From positions 3,297,501 to 3,361,500 of the forward strand of contig CP023454.1 of assembly GCA_002356635.1 (NCBI GenBank): DNA of 64,000 nt, read 5' to 3'. Source of the stretch: Rhodobacteraceae bacterium QY30. GTDB taxonomy: Bacteria > Pseudomonadota > Alphaproteobacteria > Rhodobacterales > Rhodobacteraceae. Below are positions 11,161 to 21,999 of this stretch, piece by piece (the first letter of the stretch is position 1; every line of letters starts with the position of its first letter). The notes under the pieces were generated by a model. It searched no databases and was not told where the DNA came from. It worked only from the letters and a program-made list of their open reading frames with translations. The translations under genes and the position numbers were made by a program.

Positions 11161-12995
11161 GTGCGTCCGAACAGCCGTTCGATATCGGAAAGCTTCAACT
11201 CGACATAGGTCGGCCGGCCGTGGTTGCACTGCCCGGAATGGGGCGTCGCCTCCATCTCACGCAGAAGGGCGTTCATCTCCTCGACCCGCATCTGCCGGCC
11301 CGACCGGATCGAGCCGTGGCAGGCCATGCGGCTCAGGATAGCGTCGATCCGGGCGCGCAGGCGCTGGCTGTCCTCGACATCCTCCAGTTCGTCCAGCATG
11401 TCGCGCAGCAGCGCCGCACTGTCGACCGGCCCAAGAATCGCCGGAGTTTCCCTGACCGCCACCGCACCGCCACCAAACGGCTCGATCACCAGCCCCAGCG
11501 CGGCAAGATCGCCGGCCAGCTCCAGAAGCCGCGCCGCGCCGGCTGCCCCCAGATCGACGATATCGGGAATGAGCAGCGCCTGCGCCGCAATGCCATGTTC
11601 CGCCATCTGCCGTTTCAGCCGTTCATAGACCAGACGTTCATGCGCCGCGTGCTGATCGACGATGACGATGCCGGTTTCGGTCTGGCTGATGATGTAGTTC
11701 TCATGCACCTGCGCCCGCGCCGCCCCCAGGGGATGCGCAACGGCCTCGGGCAGGGGATCAGCCGCTCGGACACCCGGACGCAGCTCCAGTCCGGCCTGCG
11801 CCAATCCGGCCTCGGCAAAGCCCGGCACGTCGGCGGGGGCCTGAATGGCGTAGGACATCCTGAGCGCCGCGCCCGACGGTCGCTCCATCTGGTAAAGACG
11901 CGACGGCGTAGCTGCCGGCTCGGGCCGCATCGCACCCAGTGTGGCGGCGCCCACCGTCGATGAGGCCCGATGCCCCGCCCCTGCCAACGCGTGGCGCAAG
12001 GCACCCACGATCAGCCCGCGCGCCAGCGCCGGATCGCGGAACCGGACCTCGGCCTTGGCGGGGTGAACGTTCACGTCGACCAGTTGCGGATCGCAGCGGA
12101 GGAACAGCACCGCCGCCGGGTGCCGGTCGCGCGACAGGAAATCCATGTAGGCCGCCCTGAGCGCCCCGATCAGCATCTTGTCCCGCACCGGACGGCCATT
12201 GACGAACAGGAACTGTTCGACAGCCGCCCCCCGCGAATAGGTGGGCAACGCGGCATAGCCTGACAGGTGCAGGCCGTCGCACGTGGCGTCAATGGGCAGG
12301 GCATTCGCCGTGAAGTCCCGCCCCAGGACACCGGACAGCCGCCCCGCCAGCGCGTCGAACAGGTCGCCTTGTTCGGCATCGGCGCGAAACACCTCGCGCC
12401 GCGTCCCGCCCGAGGCGTCCGTCAGCGTAAACGCCGCATAGGGAGAGGCCATCGCCAGCCGCCGCACCACATCGCCGATCGCCTGCGCTTCGGCCCGATC
12501 GGAGCGGAGGAACTTCAGCCGCGCAGGGGTGGCAAAGAACAGATCCCGCAACTCGACAACCGTGCCCCGATTCAGCGCAGCGGGCCGCACCGGGGCCATC
12601 TGCCCGCCCGAAACTACGATCTGCACGCCTTCATGCCCCATGGCGCGCGAGGTGATCGACAGCCGCCCGACCGCGCCCAGGCTGGGCAGCGCCTCGCCCC
12701 GGAAACCGAAGCTGCGGATGTTGAGAAGATCGGTCCCGTCAATCTTGGACGTCGCGTGCCGCGACAGCGCCAACGGCAGGTCTTCGGCGGTCATCCCGCA
12801 GCCGTCATCGACCACGCGGATCAGGGTCTTGCCGCCCTCGGCATAGGTAACGTCAACGCGGGCCGCACCGGCATCCAGCGCGTTCTCCACCAGTTCCTTC
12901 ACCGCCGATGCGGGCCGCTCAACCACCTCACCCGCCGCGATTCGGTTCGCGGCCGCTTCATCCAGCTGCCGGATTACTGGCCTGTCAGTCATCAT
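11157..12995 (-). CDS. mutL: DNA mismatch repair protein MutL
   Basis: Couples mismatch recognition by MutS to strand incision. The GHKL ATPase motifs are plain: [35 protein letters not shown] and HATSKI…GFRGEAL. The C-terminal dimerisation half carries the [15 protein letters not shown] and [11 protein letters not shown] features. QCNHGRPT matches the C-terminal Cys-Pro-His-Gly-Arg-Pro region of endonuclease-type MutL, but with Asn for Pro. About 612 residues. The start is uncertain: ATG at 12995, the adjacent 12992, or one at 13016; none has a strong ribosome site. It ends in the ATGA overlap with rmuC. Confidence 0.95.
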   Translation of the reverse strand: MMTDRPVIRQLDEAAANRIAAGEVVERPASAVKELVENALDAGAARVDVTYAEGGKTLIRVVDDGCGMTAEDLPLALSRHATSKIDGTDLLNIRSFGFRGEALPSLGAVGRLSITSRAMGHEGVQIVVSGGQMAPVRPAALNRGTVVELRDLFFATPARLKFLRSDRAEAQAIGDVVRRLAMASPYAAFTLTDASGGTRREVFRADAEQGDLFDALAGRLSGVLGRDFTANALPIDATCDGLHLSGYAALPTYSRGAAVEQFLFVNGRPVRDKMLIGALRAAYMDFLSRDRHPAAVLFLRCDPQLVDVNVHPAKAEVRFRDPALARGLIVGALRHALAGAGHRASSTVGAATLGAMRPEPAATPSRLYQMERPSGAALRMSYAIQAPADVPGFAEAGLAQAGLELRPGVRAADPLPEAVAHPLGAARAQVHENYIISQTETGIVIVDQHAAHERLVYERLKRQMAEHGIAAQALLIPDIVDLGAAGAARLLELAGDLAALGLVIEPFGGGAVAVRETPAILGPVDSAALLRDMLDELEDVEDSQRLRARIDAILSRMACHGSIRSGRQMRVEEMNALLREMEATPHSGQCNHGRPTYVELKLSDIERLFGRT

Positions 12996-13067
12996 GTTGG
13001 GGCTTTGCACGTTCATGCTACAACAACTAGCACAAAGCACGAACGCAGGCCAACGATTCCGGCAGCG

Positions 13068-14372
13068 TTATTTCAGCCCGACCGGCCGACCGACCACCAC
13101 GAAATACAGATCCCCGGGCGTCATCAGACGCTTCGCCACCCGCTTCACATCCGCCAGCGTCACCGCCTCGACCCTGGCGTTGCGCGTGTTCACATAATCC
13201 GTCGGAAGGCCTTGCAACTGCATGCCCGCAAGGATGTTGGCGATCTTTTCGTTGCCCGAAAAGCGCAGGGGATAGGAACCGGTCAGATAGGTCTTGGCGT
13301 CGCGCAGTTCGTCTTCCGTCACGCCCTGGGTCGCCGCCCGGGCCCATTCGGACCGGACCACCTCGACCGCCTGAGCCACCTTTTCATTGGCCGAGGCAAA
13401 CGAACCCTGCCAGGTGTCCGCAAGGTCCATGTCGATCAGGTACGATGCGATGCCGTAGGTCAACCCGCGCTTTTCCCGCACCTCATCCATCAGCCGGGCG
13501 GAAAAGCCGCTGCCGCCGACAATCTGGTTCAGCACATAGGCCGCAAAATAGTCGGGGTCGTCGCGCCGGATGCCGTGCTGGCCAAAGACCACGACCGACT
13601 GCGGCGAACCGAAATCGACTACGGTCGTGCCGCCCCTCATCGCTATCTGTGGCGGGGTCGGGAATTCGGCCCCCTTGTCCGGCAGCTCGCCCAGAAGGTG
13701 ATCAAGCATCGGCCCCAGTTCCGCCGCCGTCACGTCCCCCGCAACCGCCACATAAAGCCGGTCGCGCGCCATCACGCGGGCCTTGGCCTCGAACATGTCG
13801 GCCTGCGTCAACCGTGCCAGCCCCTCGACAGTGCCGTTCTGGTCGGTGCCGTAGGGATGATCGCCAAAGACATCCCGCGCCCAGCGGTTTCCGGCGATGG
13901 ACTGCGGATCCTGCGCGTCCGACTGGATGATCGACACCACCTGGGCACGGACCCGGTCGATGGCATTCTGGTCAAAGCGGGGTTCCGTCAGGCCCTTCTT
14001 CAGCAGTTCCAGCGACGCGTCGCGGTTTTCGGTCAGGAACCGGGCAGAGATTGAAAGCGTGTCGTTGTCCGAATCGAAGCCGAAATGCGCGCCCAGGCCT
14101 TCCTGTGCGGCCGCAAACCCCTGTGCATCCAGATCGCCCGCGCCTTCCTCGATCAGGCCGGTCATCAGGTTGATCGCACCGCGCTTTCCGGGCGCGTCCA
14201 GACTGGCCCCGCCGCGGAAGCGCAGTTCCAGCGCGGCGAAGGGCAGGCTGTGGTCTTCAACCAGCCAGGCCTTGATCCCACCCGGCGAGGTGACTTCCTG
14301 GATATCCACCGCCGCCAGCGCCGGAACCGCCAGCCACACCGCGGCCAGGCCCGCAAACACCGTCCGGATCAT
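13068..14372 (-). CDS. M16 family peptidase-like protein, catalytically inactive partner
   Basis: A 434-residue exported M16 protein with an N-terminal signal (MIRTVFAGLAAVWLAVPALAA). It keeps the M16 fold pattern but lacks the HxxEH zinc motif: the corresponding region reads GAINLMTGLIEEG. In this family an active and an inactive subunit pair as a heterodimer. Its start overlaps the stop of the active subunit gene (ATGA), supporting one-to-one production. Likely periplasmic. The peptide substrate is unknown. Confidence 0.9.
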   Translation of the reverse strand: MIRTVFAGLAAVWLAVPALAAVDIQEVTSPGGIKAWLVEDHSLPFAALELRFRGGASLDAPGKRGAINLMTGLIEEGAGDLDAQGFAAAQEGLGAHFGFDSDNDTLSISARFLTENRDASLELLKKGLTEPRFDQNAIDRVRAQVVSIIQSDAQDPQSIAGNRWARDVFGDHPYGTDQNGTVEGLARLTQADMFEAKARVMARDRLYVAVAGDVTAAELGPMLDHLLGELPDKGAEFPTPPQIAMRGGTTVVDFGSPQSVVVFGQHGIRRDDPDYFAAYVLNQIVGGSGFSARLMDEVREKRGLTYGIASYLIDMDLADTWQGSFASANEKVAQAVEVVRSEWARAATQGVTEDELRDAKTYLTGSYPLRFSGNEKIANILAGMQLQGLPTDYVNTRNARVEAVTLADVKRVAKRLMTPGDLYFVVVGRPVGLK

Positions 14373-15715
14373 TGCGTTGCCTCCTCGCCGCGCTCCATCA
14401 GCCCCGTGACCGAGGCGCGACGATCCAGCACCTGTCGAGCCGCCGCCATCACCTCGTCCGCGGTGACCGACGCCAGGATGCCCTGCCAGTCCTCGATATC
14501 CTTGATCGTCAGGCCGATCGCCAGGCCTTCACCATACTTCATCGCGCGACCGTGGACCGAATCGCGCGAATAGATGTCCGCCGCTTCGATCTGGGTCCGG
14601 ATCCGGGCCAGCTGCTCCTGGTCGATTCCGGTTTTCAGGAAGTCGGCCAGCACCTTGTCCATCTCGCGCTCGGCATCATCCAGCGAAACCCCTTCGGCCG
14701 GGACAACGCCGATGTTGAAGGTGGTCGCGTCCAGCGAGGTGCCGTCATAGGATGCGAAGGTCGAAATCGCGGTTTTCGATCCGAACTGCATCGCCCGGCC
14801 CAGGACCGAGGTCTGGCCATTGCCGCCCAGCGCCTCGGCCAGGATGGTCAGCGCCGCCGCCGTGCGCTGATCGCCCGGGTTGCGTTCGGGTGCCAGATAG
14901 CTGCGGGTCAGCATCGGCTGCGACACCCGCGGATCGCGGTAGATCAGCCGGCGTTCCGCCAGCTGCGGCGGCTCGGTCACGCGCTGTCGGGGTGCGATGC
15001 CGGCGCTTGGCTCCAGCGGGCCGTAATATTCCTCGGCCAGCGCCTTCACCTTCTCCGGCGTCGCATCCCCGGCAATGACCAGGGTCGCGTCGTTCGGGGC
15101 ATAGTAAAGCCGATACCAGGCCAACGCATCCTCGCGCGTCAGCTTCTCCATCTCATGCCGCCAGCCGATGATCGGCGTGCCGTAGGGATGGTTCAGATAC
15201 TGCGCCGCACTCAGCTGTTCATGAAAGATCGAGCCAGGATCGCTGTCGGTGCGCTGGTTGCGCTCCTCGATCACGACCTCGCGTTCGGTCTGCCAGTCGT
15301 CTTCGGTCAGGCGGAGGTTCCGCATCCGGTCCGCTTCCATCTTCATGATCAGCGGCAGGCGGTCGGCCGCGATGCTTTGGAAATAGGCGGTGTAGTCGTA
15401 GGAGGTGAAGGCATTGTCCGACCCGCCGTTCGCCTCGACCACCTTGGACAATTCGCCCGGCGCCATCGTCTTGGTGCCTTTGAACATCAGGTGTTCCAGG
15501 TAATGCGCGACTCCGGACTTGCCCCGCGTCTCATCCGCAGAGCCGGCGCGGTACCAGACCATCTGCACCACCAGCGGCGCGCGGTGATCTTCCAGCACCA
15601 CAACGTCCAGGCCGTTCTTCAGCGTGAAGGTCGTGACATCGCCCGCCAGCGCCGAAAAGGCCAGGATCGGGGTTGCAAGGGCTGCAAGCGCAGTGCCGCA
15701 AAGCCAGTTCTTCAT
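14369..15715 (-). CDS. M16 family zinc metallopeptidase (active subunit)
   Basis: A 448-residue pitrilysin-type peptidase. The inverted zinc motif HYLEH is at residues 71–75, with a downstream conserved acidic stretch (EREVVIEERNQR near 150) giving the third ligand. An N-terminal signal peptide (about residues 1–24, ending SALAG) directs it to the periplasm. The start is the ATG at 15713–15715, where the signal begins. It lies in the leftward run lspA–DUF3035–M16–M16–mutL, 105 bases after the DUF3035 gene. Confidence 0.93.
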   Translation of the reverse strand: MKNWLCGTALAALATPILAFSALAGDVTTFTLKNGLDVVVLEDHRAPLVVQMVWYRAGSADETRGKSGVAHYLEHLMFKGTKTMAPGELSKVVEANGGSDNAFTSYDYTAYFQSIAADRLPLIMKMEADRMRNLRLTEDDWQTEREVVIEERNQRTDSDPGSIFHEQLSAAQYLNHPYGTPIIGWRHEMEKLTREDALAWYRLYYAPNDATLVIAGDATPEKVKALAEEYYGPLEPSAGIAPRQRVTEPPQLAERRLIYRDPRVSQPMLTRSYLAPERNPGDQRTAAALTILAEALGGNGQTSVLGRAMQFGSKTAISTFASYDGTSLDATTFNIGVVPAEGVSLDDAEREMDKVLADFLKTGIDQEQLARIRTQIEAADIYSRDSVHGRAMKYGEGLAIGLTIKDIEDWQGILASVTADEVMAAARQVLDRRASVTGLMERGEEATQ

Positions 15716-15819
15716 TCGGAAATTCCCCTTGTTCGCCCACAGCTTGCCGGGGCGCGGCAGGGGCTGCAAGCGGCTCGCGGGTTGGATGACGGGGAAGTGA
15801 CGCGAAACGGCGCGGGGCG

Positions 15820-16362
15820 TTATTTCTTCTTCGGCTTGATGCCTTTGGGCGTCGCGCCGACGTTGCGTGCCCCGGCGGCCCGCCAGCGTTCCAGTTCGGC
15901 ATGCTGGTCCAGCGACTGCGGCGCATAGGCCTTGAAGTAGGTATTGCTACCGAACAGCCGCTCGAAGAACTTCGAGTCGTTGCGACGACGGTAGTCCAGA
16001 TCCTCGGAGGCGAGTTGCGTGCGGATCGCGCCGTCGCGGCCATTGCGGCTGGCATAGTTCACCAGGCCGCCGTCCCCGGCCGGAATGCCGCCCGCGGTCA
16101 TGCGCGCCGGATTGCCGCCCAGTGCCGCCACGGCATCGGCCTCGGGCGTGGGATCGGTGATGTTGCTTCCGCCCGGAGTCGGTTCCGGTAGCAGGGCCAG
16201 ATCCTGCGGCATCTGCAGCGGCTTCGTTGGCAGGATGCCGAATTCATCCGGCGCTTTCGATGCCGAGCGGAGGTTCATCAGGCGCGGATCCTCGCGCCCG
16301 CCACAGGCCGACAGCGCCAGAACCGACAGGGCCACCGCCCCGAGGAACCTCTTGCCTGCCAT
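15820..16362 (-). CDS. DUF3035 lipoprotein (BamF-like)
   Basis: A 180-residue lipoprotein: signal and lipobox ending LSAC with acylated Cys at residue 20. The mature N-terminus contains APDEFGILPTKPLQMP, the signature of DUF3035, which resembles the motif shared by BamC and the alphaproteobacterial BamF subunit of the outer-membrane assembly complex. The C-terminus is a Lys-rich tail (GIKPKKK). It sits just downstream of lspA, whose product would process this prolipoprotein. Membership in the BAM complex is inferred from the motif only. Confidence 0.85.
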   Translation of the reverse strand: MAGKRFLGAVALSVLALSACGGREDPRLMNLRSASKAPDEFGILPTKPLQMPQDLALLPEPTPGGSNITDPTPEADAVAALGGNPARMTAGGIPAGDGGLVNYASRNGRDGAIRTQLASEDLDYRRRNDSKFFERLFGSNTYFKAYAPQSLDQHAELERWRAAGARNVGATPKGIKPKKK

Positions 16363-16417
16363 CAGATACTCCCCTGCCCGACTTTGGTGCCCGTCTTAGC
16401 GCATGTGGCCGGGCGCG

Positions 16418-16891
16418 TCACGCGGCTTTCGCGGGACGTCCGGTGAAGAACACCAGGCCCAGCGCCCCCGCAAAGATCGCCACGTCGGCGATGTTGAACG
16501 AGTAGGGATTGTCGATCCCCGGCAGCGACATGTTCAGGAAATCGGCCACCGCCCCGTAGATGACGCGGTCGATCACATTGCCCAATGCCCCGCCGACCAG
16601 CAACCCGGCCGAAATCAGCACCCGCTGCGAATGCCGTTCGTGCCGCACCCACAGCCAGACCCAGGCCGCTATGACCAGCGCCACCGCGATCAGCACCCAG
16701 CGCATGACATCGGCGCCGCTCTGGAACAGGCCGAAGTTGATGCCCTGGTTCCAGGCCATGCGAAAGTTGACGAAGGGCGGCAGGACCGCAATTTCCTGCC
16801 GCTGGTCCAGTTGCATCAGGTGCACGACCAGATATTTGCTTAGCTGGTCCAGGATGAAGATCGCCCCGGCGACCCGGTTCACAAGTGACAT
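16418..16891 (-). CDS. lspA: Lipoprotein signal peptidase (signal peptidase II)
   Basis: A 157-residue inner-membrane aspartyl protease with four transmembrane helices that cleaves prolipoprotein signal peptides. The catalytic Asp pair corresponds to D117 (GAVADF) and D136 (NIADVAIF), with the conserved NQGINFGLF and GALGNVIDR segments also present. It starts 10 bases after the purH stop, so it is part of the same transcript, and precedes a lipoprotein gene. Confidence 0.96.
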   Translation of the reverse strand: MSLVNRVAGAIFILDQLSKYLVVHLMQLDQRQEIAVLPPFVNFRMAWNQGINFGLFQSGADVMRWVLIAVALVIAAWVWLWVRHERHSQRVLISAGLLVGGALGNVIDRVIYGAVADFLNMSLPGIDNPYSFNIADVAIFAGALGLVFFTGRPAKAA

Positions 16892-16901
16892 GAAAGCCCC
16901 T

Positions 16902-18515
16902 TCAGTGACGGAAATGGCGCTGGCCGGTAAAGACCATCGCCAGACCGGCGCGGTTCGCGGCTTCGATCACCTCGTCGTCGCGCATCGATCCGCCCGGCTG
17001 GATGATTGCGGTCGCCCCGGCTTCGGCTGCGGCCAGAAGGCCATCCGCAAAGGGAAAGAACGCGTCCGAGGCCACGACCGACCCGCGGGTCAGCGGTTCA
17101 TGCAGGCCCAGCGCATGGGCCATGTCCTCGGCCTTGCGGGCGGCGATACGGGTGCTGTCCACGCGGCTCATCTGTCCGGCGCCGATGCCAACGGTCGCGC
17201 CTTCGCGGGCATAGACGATGGCGTTCGACTTCACATGCTTGGCCACCCGCCAGGCGAATAGCAGGTCGGAAATCTCGGTCTCGGTCGGGGCGCGGTCGGT
17301 CACGCAGCGCAGGTCACCCGCGCCAATCCGGCCCGCATCGCGGCCCTGCACCAGAAAGCCGCCCGCCACCTGCCGGAAGGTCAGGCCCGCGGCGCGCGGA
17401 TCAGGCAGCCCGCCCGTGGTCAGCAGGCGCAGGTTCTTTTTGCCGGCAAAGACCGCGCGCGCCTCGTCGGTGGCATCGGGGGCGATGACCACTTCGGTGA
17501 AGATCTTCACGATTTCTTCCGCCGTGGCCCCGTCAAGCGTCTGGTTCAGCGCGACAATCCCCCCGAAGGCCGAGGTCCGGTCGCAGTCGAAGGCCCGCTG
17601 GTAGGCATCCGCTAGGCTGCCGCCCCAGGCAACGCCGCAGGGATTGGCGTGCTTGATGATCGCACAGGCCGGCCCGTCGGTGGGATCGAACTCCGCCACC
17701 AGTTCGAAGGCCGCATCGGTATCGTTGATGTTGTTGTAGGACAGTTCCTTGCCCTGGTGCTGCGTGGCGGTGGCCACCCCGCGCCGGTTCGTGCCGTCCT
17801 TGTAGAAGGCCGCCGCCTGATGCGGGTTCTCGCCATAGCGCAGCGGTTGCGCCAGCACTCCGGCAAAGGCGCGGTGGCGCGGCGTGTCCACCCCGATAGC
17901 CCCCGCCATCCAGTTCGACACCGCCGCGTCATAGGCCGCGGTGCGGGCATATGCCGCCTGCGCCATCCGCTGCCGGAACGCGCGCCCGGTCCGGCCGCCC
18001 TGCGCGTCCAGTTCCGCCAGCAGCGCATCGTAATCGGCCGGATCGACCATCACCGTCACATAACCGTGGTTCTTGGCGGCGGCACGGATCATCGCGGGGC
18101 CGCCGATGTCGATGTTTTCCACCGCCGTGGCGTAGTCGGCGCCCTTCGCCACCGTCTCCTCGAAGGGATAAAGGTTCACGATCAGCAGATCGATTGCACC
18201 AATCCCGTGATCCGCCATCGCCTTCACATGCGCCGGATCGTCGCGCAGCGCCAGAAGGCCACCATGCACCGCGGGATGCAGCGTCTTGACGCGGCCATCC
18301 ATCATCTCGGGGAAGCCCGTCACATCGGCCACGTCGCGCACCTGAAGTCCCGCGTCCCGCAGCATCTGCGACGTGCCGCCGGTCGACAGAAGCTCCACCC
18401 CGCGCGCGGCCAGTGCCTGCGCCAGCGGCAGAAGACCGGTCTTGTCGCTGACTGAGATCAGCGCACGGGCGAGCGGTTGCAGATCGGCGGCTTCGGTCTT
18501 GGGCGCGGTGATCAC
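16902..18515 (-). CDS. purH: Bifunctional AICAR transformylase / IMP cyclohydrolase
   Basis: Carries out the last two steps of IMP synthesis: formylation of AICAR with 10-formyl-THF, then ring closure. The 537-residue protein has the N-terminal cyclohydrolase domain ([11 protein letters not shown] … ELLSTGGT … [16 protein letters not shown]) and the C-terminal transformylase domain ([14 protein letters not shown] … [33 protein letters not shown]). The start is a GTG (18513–18515) with GAGG upstream; the open frame beyond it lacks family similarity. Confidence 0.96.
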   Translation of the reverse strand: MITAPKTEAADLQPLARALISVSDKTGLLPLAQALAARGVELLSTGGTSQMLRDAGLQVRDVADVTGFPEMMDGRVKTLHPAVHGGLLALRDDPAHVKAMADHGIGAIDLLIVNLYPFEETVAKGADYATAVENIDIGGPAMIRAAAKNHGYVTVMVDPADYDALLAELDAQGGRTGRAFRQRMAQAAYARTAAYDAAVSNWMAGAIGVDTPRHRAFAGVLAQPLRYGENPHQAAAFYKDGTNRRGVATATQHQGKELSYNNINDTDAAFELVAEFDPTDGPACAIIKHANPCGVAWGGSLADAYQRAFDCDRTSAFGGIVALNQTLDGATAEEIVKIFTEVVIAPDATDEARAVFAGKKNLRLLTTGGLPDPRAAGLTFRQVAGGFLVQGRDAGRIGAGDLRCVTDRAPTETEISDLLFAWRVAKHVKSNAIVYAREGATVGIGAGQMSRVDSTRIAARKAEDMAHALGLHEPLTRGSVVASDAFFPFADGLLAAAEAGATAIIQPGGSMRDDEVIEAANRAGLAMVFTGQRHFRH

Positions 18516-18546
18516 GGCGGCGTCTCCTCTGTCTGGTCCCGGCGGG

Positions 18547-20274
18547 CTACTTGCCATCGCTCGCCGGCGCTGTGTCGCGGATGGTCGTGGGGGTATCCTG
18601 TGCCTTCGCCAAGGTCCAGCCGATGTGGCAGGCATAATCGCGGATGATGCCGGTCAGGATCACCTGCCGCGTCGGGCGCGGGCGCGGGCGCCCCGATTCC
18701 AGATAGGCCGAGGTCGTCAGCTGCATCCGTTCGGCCCCGCCCGCCGTGGGCCGCAGGATCCAGATCTCGCCGCTTTTCAGCGCCATCGACACGGCGGTGC
18801 CGCCCAGGTCCAGCGTGGCATCGACATCGGGATGCAGGTGGAACCGCACCTCGACCACCATTTCTCGCCGGGACTTTGCAAACACCGCGTCCAGTCGCGC
18901 ACGGTCCGCCGCCGACATGGCCCCCAGCGTGTCCTCACCGATCAGGGTCCGGCCGTCCAGCGTCAGCCGCAGTTCCCGTCCGTGGGTCAGGCCGTGGGTG
19001 CGTTCGTAGCCGTCATGCCCGGCGACCAGGCGCAGCCCCTCCACATCCGTTTCCTGCTGCGCCCAGACCAGCGACGGCACTTCGGTCATCAGACCCGCGT
19101 AGCGGCCGCGCGCCCCCAGCCGGGATGACGAGATTCCGCGCAGCATCGCCGTCGAATGCGAAGGCGTCGCCCGCCCCGCCCGGTGCCAGTCCGGCCCGAA
19201 ACCGACACCCGATCCGCAACTGACGACCACCGGACGGCGGCCCGACGTAAGTTCGAATGCAAGCGTCGAGGCGTGGGCATTCTCGGACCCGCGCCCCTTG
19301 GCCGGCGCGGCGCAGTCGACCAGAACCGTGGTCCGGCCCGCCGCCAGCCGCGCATAGCCCATCGCCAGCCCCGGTGCGGTCGTCGCCCTCCCGGGCGCCT
19401 GCGCCAGCGCCTGATCCAGCCGCCCCTCGACGCCGCGTCCGCCGCCGTGGAACCGCCCCAAGCCCCCGTCGGCATGCCGCAGCGCCCGCAACACATGCGA
19501 AATCCGCTCCAGCACCGACAGGTGGCCGGGCTGGGGGCTGCGCCCGGCTTCGGAAATCGCTGCCGCCGCCCAGGTCAACAGGGTAAATATCTCCAGCAAT
19601 TCCTCGGGGTTACGGGACGGGATCGCGCCCTCTGTGTCGATGGTCCGCTCGGCCTCGGTCGCAAGCGCGCCGATCACAGCGGGCACCTGCGCCTCGAAGC
19701 CGCGCAGGGCGAGGACCGCCTGCAACAGTCCCCCCAGCGCCTCGATCCGGGGCCGGCCTGCGGCGGCGGACGACCAGCGGCGCAAAAGAAAGCGGGTCTG
19801 CTGTGCCAGCGCCGCAAAGTAGCGGTCCGCGGCCGCCCGGTCCTGCCCTGCCAGCAGGAAGGCCGCATGGTTGATCCACCGCATCAGCCGCCGTCCCGTC
19901 AGGTCCGGCCGCCAACCGGGACCATGCCCCCTGCCACAAAGCTCCATCCATTCCCAGGTCCAGCCTTGCGCCCGGGCGCGGGCGCGCGGATCGCCCACCG
20001 CCGCCAGATCGTCCAGCCAGGCAAATCCGTGCAGGTCGGCATCCAGCCGGGGGTCGGGAATCGGCAGCGACCAGATCGAGGTGTCCCTCGCCTCGACAGT
20101 AAATCCCGCGAACTGGAACTGCCCGGCGATCAGCTGCCGACCGCGCGCAAAGCTACCCATGATCCGCGGTTCCGGCGGGGTGACAAAGCCGGTCTGCACC
20201 GCACGGCGCGCGGCCAGCCGGGCGTGAACACGCTCGACCATTCGCCCGCCCGCCATGTTCGTGGCCCGCGCCAT
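18547..20274 (-). CDS. Heparinase II/III-like protein
   Basis: A 575-residue protein of the heparinase II/III family: an alpha-helical toroid half (about 90–320, [13 protein letters not shown] … [12 protein letters not shown]) followed by a beta-sandwich half (about 350–540, [14 protein letters not shown] … [23 protein letters not shown]). The His/Tyr-rich segment in the second half is where family catalytic residues lie. No signal peptide is visible, which is unexpected for a polysaccharide lyase. Start at ATG 20272–20274 after AAGGA; two in-frame ATGs follow. It is fixed between rsmB and purH and probably cotranscribed with them. The substrate is unknown. Confidence 0.85.
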   Translation of the reverse strand: MARATNMAGGRMVERVHARLAARRAVQTGFVTPPEPRIMGSFARGRQLIAGQFQFAGFTVEARDTSIWSLPIPDPRLDADLHGFAWLDDLAAVGDPRARARAQGWTWEWMELCGRGHGPGWRPDLTGRRLMRWINHAAFLLAGQDRAAADRYFAALAQQTRFLLRRWSSAAAGRPRIEALGGLLQAVLALRGFEAQVPAVIGALATEAERTIDTEGAIPSRNPEELLEIFTLLTWAAAAISEAGRSPQPGHLSVLERISHVLRALRHADGGLGRFHGGGRGVEGRLDQALAQAPGRATTAPGLAMGYARLAAGRTTVLVDCAAPAKGRGSENAHASTLAFELTSGRRPVVVSCGSGVGFGPDWHRAGRATPSHSTAMLRGISSSRLGARGRYAGLMTEVPSLVWAQQETDVEGLRLVAGHDGYERTHGLTHGRELRLTLDGRTLIGEDTLGAMSAADRARLDAVFAKSRREMVVEVRFHLHPDVDATLDLGGTAVSMALKSGEIWILRPTAGGAERMQLTTSAYLESGRPRPRPTRQVILTGIIRDYACHIGWTLAKAQDTPTTIRDTAPASDGK

Positions 20275-20405
20275 GACTGTCCTTCGGTCCCTTCGGTTGC
20301 CCGTTGTCCGGCCGTGGCCGGAATGGGCCATTCCCCCTTTTGGCGGGGGCTGCGGCCCGCGCGCACCATAAGGCGGCGGGGCGGGCAAGTCATTTCAAAA
20401 GGATT

Positions 20406-21710
20406 TCAGACCGGTTTGCGGAAGGCCGCGATGAAAAACCCGTCCATCCCGCCAATCCCTGCCCAGTAATCCGGACGCAGGCGCAAGCCGCCCTCGGGGC
20501 CGATCCAGTCGGGCGAAATCCCCGGCAGCTCTACCGCCCCGCGGTCGACCGTCAGGCCCGGATGGCGCGCAAATGCGCCGGCCAACTGCGATTCGCCTTC
20601 CAGAGGCAGAAGCGAACAGGTGCAGTAGACGATGCGGCCGCCCGGGCGGGTCAAGGCGATGGCCCGGTCCAGCAGCGCCGCCTGGGTGGCCGCCAGGCCG
20701 GCCAGCATCCCGCCATCGCGGATCAGCGGCAGTTCGGGGTGGCGCCGGATGGTACCGGTGGCCGAACAGGGCGCATCCAGCAGCACCGCGTCAAAGGGCT
20801 CGGCCTGCCATGCCAGCGCATCAGCAACCACCACTTCGGCGTTCAGCCGGCAGCGCGACAGGTTCTGCCGCAACCGGTCAAGGCGTTGGTCCGAAACGTC
20901 GACCGCGGTCACACGCGCCCCCGCCGCCGCAAGCTGCAAGGTCTTGCCACCCGGCGCGGCGCACAGGTCGGCAATCCGTTCTCCGGGATGGGCATGAAGC
21001 GCCCGCGCCGCTATGGCCGCGGCCGCGTCCTGCACCCACCAATCGCCGTCGGCATAGCCCGGAAGCTCGGTCAACCGCCCGGCCGTGTTCAGCCGGACGC
21101 TTCCGGTCGGAAGCACCATGCCGCCAAGCGCGTCGGCCAGGGCGGCCGCATTGTCCGATCTGGGGGTCAGGTCGATGGGGGGCTGGCCCACCTGCACAGC
21201 CTCGATGGACTGGACGGCGGCCTTGCCCCAGGCCTCGACCAGCCGGCGGCGAAGCCAGGGCGCCAAGGGGGGCGGCGGCAGATCGGCAAAAGCACCGGCC
21301 GGAGTTTCCGCCACCCGGCGCAAGACGGCGTTGACCATGCCGGTGAACGGTTCGGCGCCCGCCGCACGGGCCAGCGCGACGGCCGAATGCACGACGCCAT
21401 GCGCCGCCGCACCGTCCACCAGCAATTCGATGGTTGCCAGCCGCAACAGCAGGCGGATGTCATCGGGCGGAGACTTGCGGAGCAGCGGCTTCAGCACCGC
21501 ATCGGCGCGACTGAGGTTGCGCAGCACGGTCAGGGCCAGCCGCTGCGCCCGGGCGCGGTCAGCCGGCGAAAGCGCAGAGATGTCGGGCAGGGCAAGCTGA
21601 TCGGCGATGGTCTGCTTGTCGACCAGAACGCCCGCCAGCAGGCTGAGCGCCCCGCGACGGGCGGTATCTTCGGAAAGCCCGGTTCTGCGGGTTGTGTCGC
21701 GCATGGCCAT
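20406..21710 (-). CDS. rsmB: 16S rRNA m5C967 methyltransferase (RsmB/NOP family)
   Basis: A 434-residue SAM-dependent RNA cytosine methyltransferase. An N-terminal NusB-like helical domain (about 15–140) precedes the Rossmann methyltransferase core. Both cysteines of the mechanism are present: DAPCSATG and the nucleophile in VYCTCSLLP. The SAM-binding [11 protein letters not shown] motif is clear. First gene of the long leftward run down to rmuC. Confidence 0.93.
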   Translation of the reverse strand: MAMRDTTRRTGLSEDTARRGALSLLAGVLVDKQTIADQLALPDISALSPADRARAQRLALTVLRNLSRADAVLKPLLRKSPPDDIRLLLRLATIELLVDGAAAHGVVHSAVALARAAGAEPFTGMVNAVLRRVAETPAGAFADLPPPPLAPWLRRRLVEAWGKAAVQSIEAVQVGQPPIDLTPRSDNAAALADALGGMVLPTGSVRLNTAGRLTELPGYADGDWWVQDAAAAIAARALHAHPGERIADLCAAPGGKTLQLAAAGARVTAVDVSDQRLDRLRQNLSRCRLNAEVVVADALAWQAEPFDAVLLDAPCSATGTIRRHPELPLIRDGGMLAGLAATQAALLDRAIALTRPGGRIVYCTCSLLPLEGESQLAGAFARHPGLTVDRGAVELPGISPDWIGPEGGLRLRPDYWAGIGGMDGFFIAAFRKPV

Positions 21711-21784
21711 TGCCCATCCTTGTTGCGCCTGCCCGCCCCCCGTATATCAGGGCCGAACCCCGGACAAGCGATCAAGGAGGCCCC

Positions 21785-21979
21785 ATGGCCGAAGCTCCAG
21801 ACGCAATCCCGCCGAAAGACGACCTGCCGCCCGCCGCCCGCCGGGCGCTGGCCGAAGCCGCCGCACGCCGAAATGCCGCCGAGGCGCTGAACCTGCCGCC
21901 GGAACTGGGCGGGCGCGACGGGCCGGAGCCCGTGCGCTATGGCGATTGGGAAAAGAAGGGCCTGGCCGTCGATTTCTGA
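21785..21979 (+). CDS. DUF1674 protein (SDHAF4-like)
   Basis: A 64-residue protein ending in [23 protein letters not shown], the diagnostic tail of DUF1674. The mitochondrial homologue SDHAF4/Sdh8 chaperones flavinylated succinate dehydrogenase subunit A. AAGGAGG lies just upstream of the ATG, supporting this short start over longer frames. Divergent from rsmB, convergent with dapB. Confidence 0.9.
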   Translation: MAEAPDAIPPKDDLPPAARRALAEAAARRNAAEALNLPPELGGRDGPEPVRYGDWEKKGLAVDF

Positions 21980-21999
21980 CGGCCGCGCAGGGGCGGGGC

